64,000 bases of DNA from JADJYF01 sp043782755. Lineage in GTDB: Bacteria > Pseudomonadota > Gammaproteobacteria > Ga0077536. A program made the position numbers and the translations under genes. The notes under the pieces are model-generated. The model was not told the origin of the DNA, searched no databases, and was given only the letters and a program-made list of their open reading frames with translations. The first letter of the stretch is position 1; every line of letters begins with the position of its first letter. The stretch spans positions 1 to 64,000 of the forward strand of contig JAYWAC010000199.1 of NCBI GenBank assembly GCA_043782755.1, in the 5' to 3' direction. Shown here in pieces: positions 26,821-35,985 of the stretch.

Positions 26821-28626
26821 ATGATCACGCGACGCACTTGCGCCACTCTCGCGCTACTGCTGGTGACCGCCACGGCACCACCGCTCATGGCCGACGAAGC
26901 ACGCCAGACCCACGCCGAAAGGGATCAGGACAACTGGCTGACCTATGGCCATGGTTTCAGCAATCAGCGCTACAGCACCTTGCAAGAGATCGACACCAGC
27001 AATGTCGCGCAGCTCGCGCCCGCCTGGATCATGCAGACCGGTATGGTCGGCACCTTCCCCACCAATCCGCTGGTGGTCGATGGCGTGATGTTTGTGACCA
27101 CGCCCTTCAATCATGTCATCGCCATCGATGCCGCCACCGGTGCGGAAAAATGGCGTTATACCCACCAGCCGAGCACCGACAAACTGTGTTGCGGCGCGCA
27201 CAACCGCGGTCTCGCCTGGGGCGCTGGGCGCCTGTTTATGATCACCGCCGATGCGCGCTTGGTAGCGCTCGACGCCAAGGACGGCAAGCTGGTGTGGGAC
27301 ATCCCGGTGGTCGATCCGATGAGCGGCAATCCGGATGACCTCGCCGCCATCACCCACTACGACCCCAAACATCACGAGGCCTTCGATCGCGCCACACGTT
27401 TCGCTGGCAACATGGCGCCGCTGGTCCATGACGGTAAGGTCTTCGTCGGCGTGAGCGGCACCGGTTACAGCGCAGTATTGAGTGACGCGGAGAGGAACAG
27501 CGCATCGACCTTGGGCAGACCCGGGGTGCGCGATGGCTTGCGGGCTTTCTTGACGGCCTACAGCGTCGATGACGGTCATCTGGTGTGGCGTTGGTATGCG
27601 ACCGCCGCCAGTGGCTGGGAAGGAGACTTCGTCGCCAAGACCGCTTTCGGCGATGCGCTGCCGCGCGATATCGCCGCCGAACGTGCAAATGCCGACCAAT
27701 ACCGCGATGCCTGGAAGACCGGCGGCGGCTCCATATACTCGACGCCGTCGATCGACGCCGAGCACGGCTTGATCTATTTCGGCACCGGCAACGCCTCTCC
27801 CGGCTACGAAGACGACAAGCGTCCGGGTGACAATCTCTACACCTCGTCCTTGATCGCCCTCGACATCGCAACCGGCAAGCTGCGCTGGTATCACCAGCTT
27901 GTGCCCCATGATCTATGGGGCTATGACGCTTCCTCGCCGCCGCTGTTGCTCGATCTGAAAGGCCCCGACCAACAGCCAGTGCCGGCGCTGGCCGCCGCCT
28001 CGAAATCGGGTTGGATGTATGTGTTGAATCGTCTCACCGGCGCACCACTGCTGCGCTCGCAGGCCTTCGTGCCGCAGGATGCGCCGATGTTCCGGCGCGC
28101 CACACAAGAAGGCATAGATGTGTTACCCGGCGCGGGCGGCGGCGCCAACTGGCCACCCAGCGCCTACAGCCCCCAGACCGGCTGGGTCTATGTGCCGGCC
28201 AGCGATGCCGCCACCCACTATCAGTTGGAGAAAAACGCGCAGGGCCGGGACGTGACTGTCTTGAGCTTCAAGACCGATGTGAAGCGCGCCGGCACCTTGT
28301 CGGCCATCGATCCCAAGGATGGCAAGATTCAATGGCAATTGAAGACCACACTGCCGATGATGTCAGGCGCACTGGCGACCGCCGGCGGCTTGGTGTTCGC
28401 CGGTGAATCCAACGGCGATTTCATTGCGCTCGATGCCAGGAGCGGCAAGCGTCTATGGCGCTTCGCGACCGGCGCTGGCGTCAACGCGCCGGCCATCACC
28501 TATCGCGTCGGCGGCAGGCAGTATGTGGCCGTCGCCGCAGGTGGCCATGCCTTATTCAAGTTTCCGCTGGGGGATGCGGTGATTGCGTTTGCGTTGCCCA
28601 TAGGTGCGCATTCAGACGCACATTAA
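26821..28626 (+). CDS. PQQ-dependent alcohol dehydrogenase (quinoprotein)
   Basis: A 601-aa periplasmic enzyme. It has a signal peptide (MITRRTCATLALLLVTA, cleaved near LMADEA) and then an eight-bladed PQQ propeller. The vicinal disulfide CC is present in DKLCCGAHNRG (about residues 121-131), the hallmark of methanol/ethanol dehydrogenases. GGGANWPPSAYSPQTGWVY and several tryptophan-docking motifs are also visible. There is no heme motif, so it is a type I enzyme that passes electrons to a separate cytochrome c. The last residues (GAHSDAH) are encoded inside a REP-like palindrome, suggesting the repeat replaced the original 3' end. It is probably monocistronic. The substrate is a primary or secondary alcohol. 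Confidence 0.93.
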   Translation: MITRRTCATLALLLVTATAPPLMADEARQTHAERDQDNWLTYGHGFSNQRYSTLQEIDTSNVAQLAPAWIMQTGMVGTFPTNPLVVDGVMFVTTPFNHVIAIDAATGAEKWRYTHQPSTDKLCCGAHNRGLAWGAGRLFMITADARLVALDAKDGKLVWDIPVVDPMSGNPDDLAAITHYDPKHHEAFDRATRFAGNMAPLVHDGKVFVGVSGTGYSAVLSDAERNSASTLGRPGVRDGLRAFLTAYSVDDGHLVWRWYATAASGWEGDFVAKTAFGDALPRDIAAERANADQYRDAWKTGGGSIYSTPSIDAEHGLIYFGTGNASPGYEDDKRPGDNLYTSSLIALDIATGKLRWYHQLVPHDLWGYDASSPPLLLDLKGPDQQPVPALAAASKSGWMYVLNRLTGAPLLRSQAFVPQDAPMFRRATQEGIDVLPGAGGGANWPPSAYSPQTGWVYVPASDAATHYQLEKNAQGRDVTVLSFKTDVKRAGTLSAIDPKDGKIQWQLKTTLPMMSGALATAGGLVFAGESNGDFIALDARSGKRLWRFATGAGVNAPAITYRVGGRQYVAVAAGGHALFKFPLGDAVIAFALPIGAHSDAH

Positions 28627-28680
28627 ATCCCCAACGCAGGCCGTGCTTGCGTTTGAATGTGCGATTGAAATCGCACCTAC
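28602..28680. repeat. Inverted pair of REP-like palindromes overlapping a gene end
   Basis: The first copy is GTGCG (28604-28608) with CGCAC (28617-28621). The second is GTGCGATT (28659-28666) with AATCGCAC (28669-28676), inverted relative to the first. Between them sits AACGCA...TGCGTT (28633-28653). The first copy includes the stop region of the PQQ dehydrogenase, and the pair separates it from the convergent SDR gene. Confidence 0.75.
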
Positions 28681-28685
28681 AGTGC

Positions 28686-29450
28686 TTATGTCAGCGTCAA
28701 ACCACCATCGACAATGAGCGTCTGACCGGTGACGAAAGAGGCTTCCTCGGAACACAGGAAGGCCACCACTGCCGCCACTTCGTCGGGCCGGCCGAGGCGA
28801 CCGAGCGGTGTCTGCGCCGCCCAAGCGGGTGCAATCTCGCGCTCGAATCTTTCGCCGGCGTAGTAACGCGCTGAGTGAGTGTCGATATAACCCGGGCTCA
28901 CGCCATTGACGCGAATGCCGCGCGGCGCAAGCTCGACCGCGAGATAACGCAGCATGGATTCCAACGCGGCCTTGGCCGGCCCAAGCAGGCCGTGACGCTC
29001 GATGACGCGTATCGCATCGAAGCCCGACAAGGCCACCATGGCCCCACCGTTCGTCATCAGCGTCGCTGCATGCTGCGCGAGGGCGACGAAACCAGCAATG
29101 GTGATGCCAAAAGTGCGCGCGAGATTATGTGGGCCGGCTTCCATCAGCGGTTTGAAAGCGGTCGCTGCGGCATTGGCAACCAACACATCGAGCTGCGCAC
29201 CACCGGTGCGTATCACTTCGAACATCGCCGCCACGGCGTCGGCATCACCGATATCAGCGCGCAAGGCGCGGGCACAACCACCGGCCGCCTCGATCGCCGC
29301 TACCGCAGCCTGCGCGGTGTCGTCATCGCGACGATAATTGAGCAATACTTCGGCGCCCGCCCTGGCGAAGCGCTCGGCAACCGCGAGACCAATGCCGCGC
29401 GTGCCGCCGGTGATCAATACGCGCTGGCCAGTGAATGATTGAGTGGTCAT
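28686..29450 (-). CDS. SDR-family protein, FabL-like, with His at the catalytic Tyr position
   Basis: A 254-aa short-chain dehydrogenase/reductase. The NAD(P) motif GGTRGIGLAVAERF (about residues 15-28), the ANAA motif at about 93, and AKAALESMLRYLAVELAPRG are seen, most like FabL-type enoyl-ACP reductases. In those enzymes Tyr precedes the Lys by seven residues; here the codon at 28992-28994 reads CAC, giving His153 before Lys160. The protein may be a weakly active or non-classical SDR, or the change may be a sequencing error. The ATG at 29450 (or the GTG at 29453) lies just after the acyl-CoA dehydrogenase stop, so it is the third gene of a crotonase-dehydrogenase-SDR operon. Confidence 0.85.
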   Translation of the reverse strand: MTTQSFTGQRVLITGGTRGIGLAVAERFARAGAEVLLNYRRDDDTAQAAVAAIEAAGGCARALRADIGDADAVAAMFEVIRTGGAQLDVLVANAAATAFKPLMEAGPHNLARTFGITIAGFVALAQHAATLMTNGGAMVALSGFDAIRVIERHGLLGPAKAALESMLRYLAVELAPRGIRVNGVSPGYIDTHSARYYAGERFEREIAPAWAAQTPLGRLGRPDEVAAVVAFLCSEEASFVTGQTLIVDGGLTLT

Positions 29451-29456
29451 CACGGC

Positions 29457-30608
29457 TTACCGATAGGAAATGTATTCGCGCCCGAAAATCTCGCGCGCCA
29501 CCACGCCCTTCATAATCTCCGGCGTACCGTCACCGATCTCGAGACCAATCACATCGCGCAGGCGCTGCGCATAGGGCATGGAATTGTCGTATCCCATCCA
29601 GCCGTTCAAGACCATGCAAGTGTGGATGGCCTGCACCGCTACGTGGGGTGCAAGCCATTTCACCATCGCCGCCTCACGGGTATGAGGTCGGCCTTGATCG
29701 CGCAACCACAGGGTTTGATAGGCAAGCAGACGCGCGGCATGGAGTTGCGTGCTGTGTTCGGCGATCTGAAAAGCATAGCCTTCGTGCCGCGCAAGCGGCT
29801 TGCCGAAAGTATGGCGCTGTTTAGCGAATTCGACGGTCTCGTCGAGCGATTGCTGGGCGGTGCCTATGCAGGCCAGTGCGATGATCGCGCGGTTGTAATC
29901 GAAGGCCTCCATGGCCTGCGCGAAACCGGCCGTGTCGGCACCGAGCTGGTGATCGCGCGGCACGCGCACGTTGTCGAAGAACAGCGAGCCGCGGCCGGTG
30001 AGTTTGCCGCCCATGCTGTCATACACCCGACGCGTGACACCCGGTGCGTCCAGTGGCACCACAATCGCGCCTATGCCCTTGGCTCCCGCCGCGCCCACCC
30101 GCGCAAACACCACGCAGTAGTCGGCATAACCGGCCATGGTGATGGAGGCCTTCTCACCGTTCACCACCCATACGTCGCCATCAAGCGTGGCGCGAGTTTT
30201 TATCGAGGCGGCATCGGAGCCGGCACCCGGTTCCGTCAAACCAAACGAGACCAAGGTCTCGCCACTCGCAATCCCCGGCAGGATCTTCTGCTTGATCCGT
30301 TCCTGGGCGTACTGGCCGATGAGATCGGCACTGATCGCGCCAAGTTGCACAAACATGGTGAAGTTGTGATCGCCCCGCGCGATCTCTTCAGCGGCGATGC
30401 CGGCCATCACATAACTGCCGCCGACGCCGCCATAGACTTCCGGCACACGCAAGCCGGTCACACCCAGTTCGGCAAAGGCGCGAATGCGTTCGCGCGGAAT
30501 GGCTTCACCGCTGTCCCAGCGCGCATAGTCGGGCGCCAGTTGCTCCAGCGCATAGCGCCGCAAGCTGTCGCGAAATACGCGTTCGCTCTCATCGAAATCG
30601 AAATCCAT
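29457..30608 (-). CDS. Acyl-CoA dehydrogenase-family protein lacking the usual catalytic Glu
   Basis: A 383-aa acyl-CoA dehydrogenase fold with FGLTEPGAGSDAAS, VNGEKASITMAGYADY and the C-terminal LEIGDGTPEIMKG. The catalytic glutamate that follows GY in most family members is Ser343 here (GYDNSMP), and the isovaleryl-CoA dehydrogenase-type position is Asn239 (FDYNRAI). The RLRDVIGLEIGDGT stretch recalls alicyclic acyl-CoA dehydrogenases of the AliB kind, some of which use a different base; this link is my recollection and not tested. The ATG at 30608 follows CAGGGGAA. It lies 2 bp after the crotonase gene and 6 bp before the SDR, so all three are cotranscribed. Confidence 0.9.
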   Translation of the reverse strand: MDFDFDESERVFRDSLRRYALEQLAPDYARWDSGEAIPRERIRAFAELGVTGLRVPEVYGGVGGSYVMAGIAAEEIARGDHNFTMFVQLGAISADLIGQYAQERIKQKILPGIASGETLVSFGLTEPGAGSDAASIKTRATLDGDVWVVNGEKASITMAGYADYCVVFARVGAAGAKGIGAIVVPLDAPGVTRRVYDSMGGKLTGRGSLFFDNVRVPRDHQLGADTAGFAQAMEAFDYNRAIIALACIGTAQQSLDETVEFAKQRHTFGKPLARHEGYAFQIAEHSTQLHAARLLAYQTLWLRDQGRPHTREAAMVKWLAPHVAVQAIHTCMVLNGWMGYDNSMPYAQRLRDVIGLEIGDGTPEIMKGVVAREIFGREYISYR

Positions 30609-30610
30609 GC

Positions 30611-31390
30611 TCAGTTCCCCTGAAATTTAGCCGCGCGCTTGTCGAGAAAGGCGCGTATGCCCTCGTGCGCATCCTGTGTCTGGAATAGATAGCTGACGGC
30701 CTGACGCTCGGCTTCTATGCCGTTGTTAAGACTCGCCAGGGCCGCGCCATGCACCAACAATTTCGCCGACCGCAACGCCAGCGGTGGCAGACCAGCCAGT
30801 CGTTCTGCCCACGCATGCGCCTCGTTCAATACTTCATCGTCAGACACCACAGCGTTGATCAAACCATGGCTGAGCGCGCTCTGCGCATCCATGGGCTCGC
30901 CGAAATAGATCATCTGCTTGGCGATCGCCGGCGGCAGCAAACGCGCGAGCCTTTGTGTGCCGCCCGCGCCCGGCAGAAGGCCGAGCTTGATTTCTGGTAC
31001 ACCCAGACGCGCATCAACGCTCAACAAACGGAAGTCGCAGGCCAGCGCCAATTCACAACCGCCGCCCAAGGCCAGACCATGGACTGCCGCGATGGTCGGC
31101 ATGGGTAAGGCTTCAATGGCGTTGAAGGCGAGCTGCAGAGCGGCGAGGAAACGATAGGGCGCGTCAGCGCCCTTCAAGGTATCGAGCGCGGCGATATCGG
31201 CGCCGGCGCAGAACACGCGACCGGCACCGCACACGATCAGCGCACGCAGCGTGTGGTCATCGCGCAACTGGCGGGCCAGGGCTTCGATCTCCGTGGCCAT
31301 CGCGGTGTTGACCGCGTTCAAGCGCGCGGGTCGATTGAGCGTCAGCACGCCGATACCGCCGTCGGCCGCGTATTGCAAAGTCTCAAACAT
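30611..31390 (-). CDS. Enoyl-CoA hydratase
   Basis: A 259-aa crotonase with both classic active-site glutamates in place: LGGGCELALACD and PEIKLGLLPGAGGTQRL. It is therefore expected to hydrate trans-2-enoyl-CoAs. The N-terminal NRPARLNAVN and the oxyanion loop FCAGADIAALD are also typical. The ATG at 31390 has AGGAG 5 nt upstream. It is the first gene of the operon with the AliB-like acyl-CoA dehydrogenase and the SDR, together resembling a beta-oxidation half-cycle. It is divergent from the GMC oxidoreductase gene, 217 bp away. Confidence 0.93.
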   Translation of the reverse strand: MFETLQYAADGGIGVLTLNRPARLNAVNTAMATEIEALARQLRDDHTLRALIVCGAGRVFCAGADIAALDTLKGADAPYRFLAALQLAFNAIEALPMPTIAAVHGLALGGGCELALACDFRLLSVDARLGVPEIKLGLLPGAGGTQRLARLLPPAIAKQMIYFGEPMDAQSALSHGLINAVVSDDEVLNEAHAWAERLAGLPPLALRSAKLLVHGAALASLNNGIEAERQAVSYLFQTQDAHEGIRAFLDKRAAKFQGN

Positions 31391-31607
31391 GTCAGCTCCT
31401 CGCTAGCGCATACGCGCGCGTTCGAATGGTGTTCTCTCTCGGCGATAGTACAAAATCGCCAAGCCGTCCGCGCGGCCCTTTCGAGCGACACATCCTGCTA
31501 GACTTTCAGCGGCGTGGATGTCTCGCACTTTCCGCAGAGAAAGCCAGCGGCCGCCATCACATCTCAGGCAGCGCCTAGCGCGCCATTCGCGACAGGGGAG
31601 AACGATC

Positions 31608-33251
31608 GTGCCTCAATCCGCAGCGGCCCTTGCGGCCGAATCCTACGATTACATCGTCGTCGGCGCGGGCTCGGCCGGATGCGTGATGGCCAACCGTCTG
31701 AGCGAGGATGGCGCGCGCGTGCTGTTGCTCGAAGCCGGCGCCTGGGATCGCGATCCGTTGATCCACATACCCATCGCCATCGGCAAGATTTTTCCCGAAC
31801 GTCTGCATGACTGGGGCTATTTCTTTCAGTCGGACCCGGGCCTTGATGGGCGCGGCATCGAGTGTGCGCGCGGCAAAGTCATCGGCGGCTCGTCCTCGGT
31901 CAACGTGATGGCCTATGTGCGCGGCCATCGCGGTGACTTCGACCGCTGGGCGGCAAGCGGCCTCGGCGGCTGGTCCTATGACGACGTACTGCCCTACTTC
32001 CGCCGCAGCGAAACCTGGGAAGGTGGCAGCGATGCCTATCGTGGCGGCGACGGTCCGCTCAAGGTGCGTCGTAGCCGTTATGACGATGCCTTACTGTCGT
32101 CCTTCATTCAGGCCGGCGGGCAGGCCGGCTATGCCATCACCAAGGATTACAACGGTGCCGAGCAGGAGGGCTTCGATTTCATTCAACAGACCATCCATCG
32201 CGGGCGCCGTTGCAGCGCGGCGACCGCCTATCTGCATCCGATCCGCAAGCGGCCATCGCTGCACGTGGTGGTGAAGGCCATGGTCTCGCATGTGCTGCTC
32301 GAACAGGGGCGTGCGCGCGGCGTGGCTTACAAGGTCAACGGACACGCGCTGGTGGCGCGCGCGGAACGCGAAGTGATTCTATGTGGCGGCGTGATCGACA
32401 CGCCCAAGCTGCTGATGCTGTCCGGCATCGGCGATCCCGAACAGCTCGCGGCCCACGGCATTGCGGTGCAACTGGCTAATCCTAGTGTCGGTGCCAATTT
32501 GCAAGATCATCTGTCCGTCATGATCAGTTACCGACGCCGCGACAAAGGCCCGTTTGCGGCGGCCATGCGCTATGACCGCCTGGCGCGCGCGATGCTGACC
32601 TCGTGGTTGGGCGGCGAAAGCTTTGCGAGCGATGTACCTACCGGCGTGACGGCCTTCGTCAAGAGTGCGGCTGACAAGCTGTTACCCGACGTGCAGTTCC
32701 TGTTCCTCTCCGCACCACTACCGGCCCACCCCTGGTTGCGTCCCTTCAGCACACCGGTGGCCGACGGTTTCGGCTGCCGGGTGGTGCTGTTGCGACCCGA
32801 GAGTCGTGGCCGAGTCACGCTGGCATCAAGCGACCCGCAAGCCTCACCGCTGATCACGCCAAACTTCCTCACCAGCGCCAAGGATCGCGCAACTTTACGG
32901 CGCGGCGTGCGCATGCTGCGCGAGGTCATGGCGCAGTCGGCCATGGACCGTCACGTCGAGACGGAAATCGCGCCAGGCCCGGCGACACTCGAGGATGACC
33001 AGCTCGACGCCTTCGTGCGTAAGACCTCGGTCACCGTTCATCATCCAGTCGGCACCTGTCGCATGGGCGGCGACCATGACATCGCGCGCGTGGTCGACCC
33101 GCAGTTGCGTGTCTGCGGCATTGAAGGTCTGCGCGTGGTCGATGCTTCGGTGATGCCAGACATGGTCGGCGGCAACATCAATGCAGCGGTGATGATGATC
33201 GCCGAAAAGGCTGCGGATCTCGTACGCGGCAGACCGGCGGCGAAGATTTAA
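31608..33251 (+). CDS. GMC-family FAD alcohol dehydrogenase
   Basis: A 547-aa flavoprotein of the glucose-methanol-choline family (BetA/AlkJ-like). The FAD motif YIVVGAGSAGCVMANRL is at the N-terminus, GKVIGGSSSVNVMAYVRG follows as the GMC signature 1 region, and the C-terminal active-site His is in VHHPVGTCRMGGD. The end (VGGNINAAVMMIAEKAADL) is typical. I chose the GTG at 31608 because AGGGGAG is 7-8 nt upstream and the residues before it (31518-31607) are Arg-rich and outside the family. Family members oxidise choline or medium-chain or terpenoid alcohols to aldehydes. It is followed by an MBL-fold hydrolase. Confidence 0.92.
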   Translation: MPQSAAALAAESYDYIVVGAGSAGCVMANRLSEDGARVLLLEAGAWDRDPLIHIPIAIGKIFPERLHDWGYFFQSDPGLDGRGIECARGKVIGGSSSVNVMAYVRGHRGDFDRWAASGLGGWSYDDVLPYFRRSETWEGGSDAYRGGDGPLKVRRSRYDDALLSSFIQAGGQAGYAITKDYNGAEQEGFDFIQQTIHRGRRCSAATAYLHPIRKRPSLHVVVKAMVSHVLLEQGRARGVAYKVNGHALVARAEREVILCGGVIDTPKLLMLSGIGDPEQLAAHGIAVQLANPSVGANLQDHLSVMISYRRRDKGPFAAAMRYDRLARAMLTSWLGGESFASDVPTGVTAFVKSAADKLLPDVQFLFLSAPLPAHPWLRPFSTPVADGFGCRVVLLRPESRGRVTLASSDPQASPLITPNFLTSAKDRATLRRGVRMLREVMAQSAMDRHVETEIAPGPATLEDDQLDAFVRKTSVTVHHPVGTCRMGGDHDIARVVDPQLRVCGIEGLRVVDASVMPDMVGGNINAAVMMIAEKAADLVRGRPAAKI

Positions 33252-33306
33252 GACGTCGCGCCGCTCGCGTACTGACGAACTCAACAGACACAGCGAGGCA
33301 ACACCC

Positions 33307-34191
33307 ATGGCAATGATAGGCAAGGTCGGCGGCGTCGAAATCGGACGCATCCTCGACAGCTCCCTGCTCGGCTTCACCGCGCAGAAATGGTTTCCCGATT
33401 TCAACCGCGACGCGCTGCGCGCCCATGAGCATTGGCTGTGCCCGCAGCATTACGACCCTGAATGCGGTCGCATCGCCATGCCGGTGCATAGCTGGTTCCT
33501 GCGCGTCGGCAAATATAACGTGCTCATCGACACCTGCATGGGCAACGACAAGAACCGCGCCGAGTTCGGTGAGATGCACATGCTGACCAATCATTATCTG
33601 GAACGCATGGCGGCCCTCGGTCTTCAGCCCGAAGACATCGATTACGTGCTGTGCACTCACCTGCATGTCGACCATGTCGGCTGGAATACGCGCCTTGTGA
33701 ACGGCCGCTGGGTGCCGACCTTTCCGAATGCGAAGTACGTGATGTCACGACGCGAATACGAAGCCGCGCGGGAGGAAGCCGCCAGCCCCGATGCGCCGAG
33801 CTTCATCCGCAATACCTTTGAGGATTCCGTCCATCCAGTGGTGGAAGCCGGCAAGTCCTGCCTGGTCGACGACGTGCACGAACTACTGGATTGTCTGACC
33901 TTGCGCTCTGCGCCCGGTCACTCTCCCGGGCATGTCCGCATCGAACTCAAGTCGCAGGGACAGCTGGCCGTATTCGCCGGTGACATGCTGCACTCGCCCA
34001 TCCAGATCCCCTTCTGGCAATGGAGCAGCGTGGTGTGCTGGAATCAGGGGATGGCGACCCGCGCGCGTCGCGAACTGCTGGAATATTGCTGTGCGGAAAA
34101 TGCGCTCTTAATCCCCGGACACTTCGAAGCACCTCACGTCGGGCGCATACGCGAGGCGGGCGACAGCTTCGCGATCGATTTCGGCTGGTAA
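33307..34191 (+). CDS. Metallo-beta-lactamase-fold hydrolase
   Basis: A 294-aa protein with the MBL metal motif CTHLHVDHVGW (about residues 117-127), a further His in SAPGHSPGH and an Asp in FAGDMLHS. The C-terminal IPGHFEAPH gives the last His. It is the length of lactonase/quorum-quenching-like and other small MBL hydrolases, with a two-metal centre expected. It lies 55 bp downstream of the GMC oxidoreductase on the same strand and could be cotranscribed, which would fit a lactone or ester hydrolysis step. No substrate can be assigned. Confidence 0.88.
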   Translation: MAMIGKVGGVEIGRILDSSLLGFTAQKWFPDFNRDALRAHEHWLCPQHYDPECGRIAMPVHSWFLRVGKYNVLIDTCMGNDKNRAEFGEMHMLTNHYLERMAALGLQPEDIDYVLCTHLHVDHVGWNTRLVNGRWVPTFPNAKYVMSRREYEAAREEAASPDAPSFIRNTFEDSVHPVVEAGKSCLVDDVHELLDCLTLRSAPGHSPGHVRIELKSQGQLAVFAGDMLHSPIQIPFWQWSSVVCWNQGMATRARRELLEYCCAENALLIPGHFEAPHVGRIREAGDSFAIDFGW

Positions 34192-34214
34192 TCCGCCGGC
34201 GGGAAAGCAGGCTG

Positions 34215-34694
34215 CTAGACCGGATAGATGATCGAATTCGGCACCAGGGTCGAATCGTAGATACAGTGGCGTTCACTGAAACGCCACTGCCCGTCCATCT
34301 CACGCTGCAGACGATCGCGATAGCGGCCGGCCATGAGGATGCGCGGCAAGGCCTCGGGCAGCACTTCGATGACCGAGAAGTTCGCCACCGCCTCCACCTC
34401 GTCATCCGCCTCGCTCATCACGCGCAGATTGGTGACGTGGTGACGCAGATAGCGCGGTTCATACATCATGGTTTCGCGCACCGCCGTCACGCGGTCCTTC
34501 AGCATGTCGCGACTCTCGCAGCGCATGATGGCGAGCGGCAACCCGCGCTCGACATTCTCGCGCGCAATGATCAGATACAGGCAGTTCTCGGTGAAACACT
34601 CGGGCCAGTCCTCCAACGGGCCATCGTCGAGCGTTTCGGCGTAACGCGCGTAGAGATCTTCCAGTTCACGAACCAGAACGAGATTGACCGACAC
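34215..34694 (-). CDS. Rieske-type aromatic oxygenase, small (beta) subunit, NagH-like
   Basis: A 159-aa cystatin-like/SnoaL-fold subunit. The segments EDWPECFTENCLYLII, RENVERGLPLAIMRCESR and MLKDRVTAVRETMMYEPRYLRHHVTN follow the pattern of salicylate 5-hydroxylase and naphthalene dioxygenase small subunits. It uses a GTG start at 34694, one base after the large subunit's TGA, so the two are translationally coupled. The subunit is structural and helps position the active alpha subunits in the (alpha-beta)3 hexamer. No ferredoxin or reductase gene follows. Confidence 0.9.
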   Translation of the reverse strand: MSVNLVLVRELEDLYARYAETLDDGPLEDWPECFTENCLYLIIARENVERGLPLAIMRCESRDMLKDRVTAVRETMMYEPRYLRHHVTNLRVMSEADDEVEAVANFSVIEVLPEALPRILMAGRYRDRLQREMDGQWRFSERHCIYDSTLVPNSIIYPV

Positions 34695-34695
34695 C

Positions 34696-35952
34696 TCAGA
34701 GTTCCATTACTTGACGATAGTACTTGTAGAAAGCCCGTATCGCGGTCTCGGTCACCATGTGCTCCTCATCGAGCGTATCGCGCCCGCCCATTTCGAGGAT
34801 CGCGTCACCCCCGGGGTAGTGTTTCAAACCGTCCTGGGCGAGCTTGATGATCTCACTGTCGTCGCCGGACACCAGCCCCGAGACGCTCATGAGATTGGCC
34901 TGACGCAGGCGTCGCGTGCGCATCGCCTCGTCATCATCGGCATAGCCGAAGAAGGTCCACGACAATTCAAAGGCGTCCGGCCCACGCGGCTGGATCTGGC
35001 GCATGGCGATGGTGTTCGACTGCTGCTGGACGATGAGATTGGGCCAGATGGTGTGCATGACCACCGTCGCTGAGTCCTTGAACTCCTTGACCGGGTCAAG
35101 CAGGCGCGGGTCGCGCAGCTTGAAGTCAGTGCGCAGATTGGCGATGTCCTTGGTGTGCTCGGTGGCGGCTTGCGTACCGCGTCGCGAGATCAGCAGACCA
35201 TGCCTGCCGGTGTCATCCATCTTGACCTGCGACTCCTGATCGGCGCGGAACAGACCGAAAGTCACCAGGAACACGTGCAGCAAGGAGGCGTGGTAAGGGT
35301 CCTTGATGTTCTCGAACATCAGTTTCCAGTTGCCGGGAATCAACTGCCGGCTATAACCCAGCACTGTCAACGCGCGACCGTCGAACACGCGCTCAAAATA
35401 GTAACGATTGGTCTCGCCCAGGTAGTCTAGAAAATCTTCTACCTCTTGGCAGAAAGACGCGAACAGCACGCCATGATGTTCGGTGACTTTAAGCTGCCGC
35501 AGGCCGTGCTTGGATAAATCGAAATCCTCCGGCATACCGCCCTGCCCTTTCACACCGGCGCGGAACGGCACACCTTTCAAGTCGCCGTTCAAGTCGTAGG
35601 TCCACTGGTGATAGGGACAAGTAAAGCGCATCGCGTTACCCAAGCGCTGGCGACAGAACTTCACACCGCGATGGGCGCAATGATTGGCGAAGGCGCGCAA
35701 TTCGCCCTCACGATTACGACACACGATCACCGGGCGATTGCCAATTGTGGTGGTCAGATAGCTGCCTGGTTCGGATATCTCCACCGCCAGACCGACATAG
35801 GCCCAGCTGCGACCACAGAAGATGCGTTCCATCTCGCGCGCGAACACTGCTTCATCGGTATACAGCCAGTAGGGTACGCGACTGTATTCATGCGGCGGCC
35901 ACGGCTTATGCGCCGCAGGTTCAAGGGGCGAGATATTTGGCGTGGGGTTCAT
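34696..35952 (-). CDS. Rieske-type aromatic oxygenase, large (alpha) subunit, NagG-like
   Basis: A 418-aa oxygenase. The Rieske [2Fe-2S] site is CAHRGVKFC...CPYHQW (about residues 90-112). The mononuclear iron motif is ENIKDPYHASLLH (about 212-224), with a likely Asp ligand near the end. PGNWKLM, DPYH, FVTFGLFRAD-like and QANL segments match salicylate 5-hydroxylase (NagG) as I recall it, which converts salicylate to gentisate. The ATG at 35952 replaces a longer frame. Gene order is MarR, aldehyde dehydrogenase, this gene, small subunit. The ferredoxin and reductase are absent from the window. NagG-like is secure; the exact substrate is inference. Confidence 0.93.
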   Translation of the reverse strand: MNPTPNISPLEPAAHKPWPPHEYSRVPYWLYTDEAVFAREMERIFCGRSWAYVGLAVEISEPGSYLTTTIGNRPVIVCRNREGELRAFANHCAHRGVKFCRQRLGNAMRFTCPYHQWTYDLNGDLKGVPFRAGVKGQGGMPEDFDLSKHGLRQLKVTEHHGVLFASFCQEVEDFLDYLGETNRYYFERVFDGRALTVLGYSRQLIPGNWKLMFENIKDPYHASLLHVFLVTFGLFRADQESQVKMDDTGRHGLLISRRGTQAATEHTKDIANLRTDFKLRDPRLLDPVKEFKDSATVVMHTIWPNLIVQQQSNTIAMRQIQPRGPDAFELSWTFFGYADDDEAMRTRRLRQANLMSVSGLVSGDDSEIIKLAQDGLKHYPGGDAILEMGGRDTLDEEHMVTETAIRAFYKYYRQVMEL

Positions 35953-35985
35953 AGAATTCCTAGACGTGCATGGCAATGCCTGCGC

